Assembly (NCBI GenBank): GCA_027943335.1
Contig: BSBK01000970.1
Location: 558,001-622,000 of the forward strand
Length of the DNA: 64,000 bases
Direction: 5' to 3'
Source: Chamaecyparis obtusa
Taxonomy: Eukaryota; Streptophyta; Pinopsida; Cupressales; Cupressaceae
In this document: one piece after another, positions 61,960 through 64,000 of the stretch
Numbering within the stretch: position 1 is the stretch's first letter
Layout of the letters: each line of letters begins with the position of its first letter
Position numbers and translations under genes: made by a program
Notes under the pieces: model-generated
Told to the model about the DNA's origin: nothing
The model's input: only the letters and a program-made list of their open reading frames with translations
Database searches by the model: none

Positions 61960-62155
61960 ATTTCTAGGTTTTCACCACTTGGAAGATTATTTATTTTTTC
62001 TACCAAGACACCTGTTTCCAGGTTTTCATCAAGGCACGATTTTTTCTCTTTCTGATTTTTTTAATTTTTCAATTTTTTCTTTTTTTGTATTTTTGTATTA
62101 TTTATTTATTTTTATTGATGCATCAAAGCACCTGTTTGCCAGGTTTTCACTAAGA
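61960..62155 (+). repeat. Three copies of a CACCTGTTTCCAGGTTTTCA motif
   Basis: Copies near 61968 (CACCTATTTCTAGGTTTTCA), 62009 (CACCTGTTTCCAGGTTTTCA) and 62130 (CACCTGTTTGCCAGGTTTTC), each followed by an AAGGC/AAGATGATC-like text and separated by T-rich DNA. It includes a palindrome CCTGTTTCCAGG-like core. It lies in the Gypsy 3' region just left of the integrase, and function is unknown. Confidence 0.6.
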
Positions 62156-62319
62156 TGATCACTTTTAAGGACTTTTTATGATTTTTATAATTTTTTAGGA
62201 TCATATAATAATTTGTATTTTATTTTTTCAAGACATTAAGATATGTACAAAGCTCCTTAGCATCATGCATTGAACTTATTTAGATGAAGGATGTTGATAG
62301 GTTTAGGGAGTTGTTCTCC

Positions 62320-62577
62320 CTAAAGTATAGAAAGCTGATAAGCACTGGATCCAAAAGAAATAGTAATTATGTAGGGACCCAACCAATTTGGTTCAAATTT
62401 TCCTTTCTGTGTTTTGTTTAATTGATTCTTGGGATTCTCTCTTAAGACAATATCTTTAACCTGAAATTTTCTAGAATGAACCATTTTGTTGTAACTTTGT
62501 GACATCTTTGTCTGATATACTCTCATGTGGTCAAATGAAACTCTTCTGCACTCATCCAAAAGTTCTCTTGTATACAC
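62320..62577 (-). pseudogene. Gypsy integrase C-terminal domain
   Basis: Minus strand: SQSYNKMVHSRKFQVKDIVL, then KGKFEPNWLGPYIITISFGS and YQLS. The GPY/F-type module (WLGPYII) is typical of Gypsy integrases, where it helps bind DNA. The ORF ends at 62320. No chromodomain seen. Confidence 0.85.
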
Positions 62578-62599
62578 ATGATTCTATAGTCATCATCAA

Positions 62600-63129
62600 T
62601 GATGAGGCCTCTCAATGAAACCCTCAAGGAAGGTATCTAAACCTTAAGAGGCAAGAAAACTTTAGATCCATAAACAATTACAAAGTGTATAGCTCTAGTA
62701 GGTGTATGAATGCTAGTTCTCTAGGCCCAAAGTGTAGGATTAATCTACAAGTGTCAATCTCTTCATGTCTTGTTCACTATCCTATGTAAGAATTTCAGTA
62801 ATGTTTTTCTTGAAGCTTCATCCTGGCCATTACCTTGAGGGTAGTAGATGAGGACTAGTGTTTTTGATCTTTAATTTCTTACATAACTATTTGAGTTCCT
62901 TATTTTTGAATTATCCTCCATTATCAGTAACTATGGAAGAAGGTATGTCATAGTGACAAATGATGTGATTGAGTATGAACAAGGACACTTGTTTTCCTAT
63001 AGCAACTGAAAGAGGAATAGCCTCAACCTCTTTTGTGAAATATTATGTTGCAGTGATAATGAATTTGTGTCCACTAGACTAATTAGGATGAATTTGACCT
63101 ACCAAATCAAAATCCCATTGTTGAAAAGG
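62600..63129 (-). pseudogene. Gypsy integrase core, decayed
   Basis: Minus-strand text includes IPSSIVTDNGG (second catalytic Asp), stop, FKNKELK, LCKKLKIKN, then GNGQDEASRKNITEIL, where the catalytic Glu lies. The first Asp should lie to the right, near 63100. Several stops and frame changes break it. Confidence 0.75.
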
Positions 63130-63396
63130 TCAATGTGTAATAGAAGGGATAAGTTCCCTACCTGGAACATGAATCAAGTTCCCATGTAGCTGACATTTCT
63201 TGCAGGACTTGGCATAGTATACAATATCTATTTTCATAGTAGGCCAATAGTAACCATCCCTTATTAGTTTCTGAGCTAACACAAGACCATCAAAGTGAGA
63301 CCCACATACACCATCATGGACTTCATCTAATGCACATTCAAACTCATCTTTCTCTAAGCACCTAAGAAGTATTCTATCTAAACCCTTCCTAAACAA
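63130..63396 (-). pseudogene. Gypsy integrase zinc-binding domain
   Basis: Minus strand: MFRKGLDRILLRCL, ALDEVHDGVCGSHFDGLVLA, LIRDGYYWPTMKIDIV, SCKKCQLHGNLIHVPGRELI. The H-x4-H ... C-x2-C pattern (HDGVCGSH; CKKC) is the integrase HHCC finger. Seen as one open stretch of 88 codons. Confidence 0.9.
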
Positions 63397-63782
63397 GTTA
63401 CCGGAGATGATGGTATAACATGAAGCATTATGAGTGAGCTATCATTTCTCATTGTGGGTTAATTTGTCAGGAATGATTTGGTCACATAGGTAGGAGTACA
63501 TTTTGCTATAGCAAGAGGAATCATGACCAATTATAGTGAAAATCACATGGTTATCAAGATATTCATAGGTAGGATAGTGTAGTTCTTCCGCCATGAATTG
63601 AAATTTAGATTCATGTTCTTCCAGCTATAAGATAGAAGCCAAGGTGGCCATAGCATCAACTACCCTATTTTCAGCCCTAGGAATCTTCTGAAATGTGACA
63701 AAAGAGAAGTATCTTTTTAGGTCATTAATCATCTTTTTGTAAGGGATCAATTTCTCATCTTTTTTTTATAGTCATTATTAGT

Positions 63783-63980
63783 CTAATTGATGACAAGCTG
63801 GGAGTCTCCAAAAATATGTAGCTTAGCAATCCTCCATTCAATATCCAACTTGATTCCATTTGTCAAATCCTCATACTTTGCTATGTTTTCTGTACAAGGA
63901 AACAACAATTTATATGAGTTTGGGATAGTATATCCATGAGGTGTGATAAACAGAATTCTAGCTCCAACACCATTCTGCAT
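63783..63980 (-). pseudogene. Gypsy RNase H domain fragment
   Basis: Minus strand: MQNGVGARILFITPHGYTIP, then KLHIFGDSQLVIN. GVGARILFITPHG and FGDSQLV are the usual plant Gypsy RNase H landmarks. Residue context ends at the window edge (the GDSQLV catalytic Asp is present). Confidence 0.88.
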
Positions 63981-64000
63981 GTGAGATCGATCAAAGAACA

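Larger units (their letters stand above)
58966..64000 (-). mobile_element. Gypsy retrotransposon, 3' end, runs off window
   Basis: A minus-strand Gypsy whose 5' part lies beyond the right edge. Order on the minus strand: RNase H (63783-63980), integrase zinc-binding (63130-63396), integrase core (about 62700-62990), integrase C-terminus (62320-62577), a long 3' non-coding stretch with repeats, then a presumed 3' LTR (58966-59777). RT followed by integrase is Gypsy order, consistent with RNase H lying to the right. A TRIM element (61597-61931) is inserted in the 3' region. Only one LTR is in the window, so the left border and TSD are inferred. Confidence 0.75.

Overview
This is plant nuclear DNA: AT-rich, intron-containing, and built mostly of nested Copia and Gypsy LTR retrotransposons with only a little low-copy sequence between them. 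The scale of nesting suits a large-genome seed plant, and I lean towards a gymnosperm (conifer-like), but nothing here proves the taxon. No rRNA, tRNA or CRISPR was seen.

The only confident host genes are two minus-strand phytosulfokine (PSK) precursor genes, at 10614-11463 and 25571-26632. Each has three exons. Exons 1 and 2 are the same length in both copies (109 and 44 nt), all introns are GT-AG, and they encode 94 and 96 aa. They are tandem paralogues pushed apart by transposons. Their predicted peptides, YIYSQ and YIYSK, differ from classical YIYTQ. A 180-bp palindromic MITE-like element sits in intron 1 of the right-hand copy only.

Layout. 1-4000: low-copy sequence, a stop-interrupted unknown ORF and a (CA)16 microsatellite. 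4001-9522: complete decayed Copia (-), TSD AATAC. 9523-10613: AT-rich minisatellite. 10614-11600: PSK gene A. 12020-12430: degenerate tandem repeat. About 14420-16596 plus 23871-24130: old Gypsy relic, split by a 7.3-kb pol-less Copia-like element (16597-23865, TSD ATTCC). 25571-26810: PSK gene B. 28724-46889: decayed Copia (-), TSD TTTAG, with a Copia (+, 29642-36142, TSD TTACC) inside its 3' LTR and a small gag-protease-only Gypsy (-, 38617-42463, TSD ATACC) inside its reverse transcriptase. 47260-54866: gag-protease-only Gypsy (+) with 1.47-kb LTRs. 56448-58965: Copia fragment (+), cut off by a Gypsy (-) running from 58966 past the right edge. That Gypsy carries a 335-bp TRIM/SMART-type mini-retrotransposon (61597-61931, TSD ATAGG).

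Four of the LTR elements (16597, 38617, 47260 and 61597) lack reverse transcriptase and integrase, so they must depend, or must have depended, on enzymes made elsewhere. Every retrotransposon coding region carries stops or frameshifts. Translations, LTR borders and mismatch counts were done by eye.
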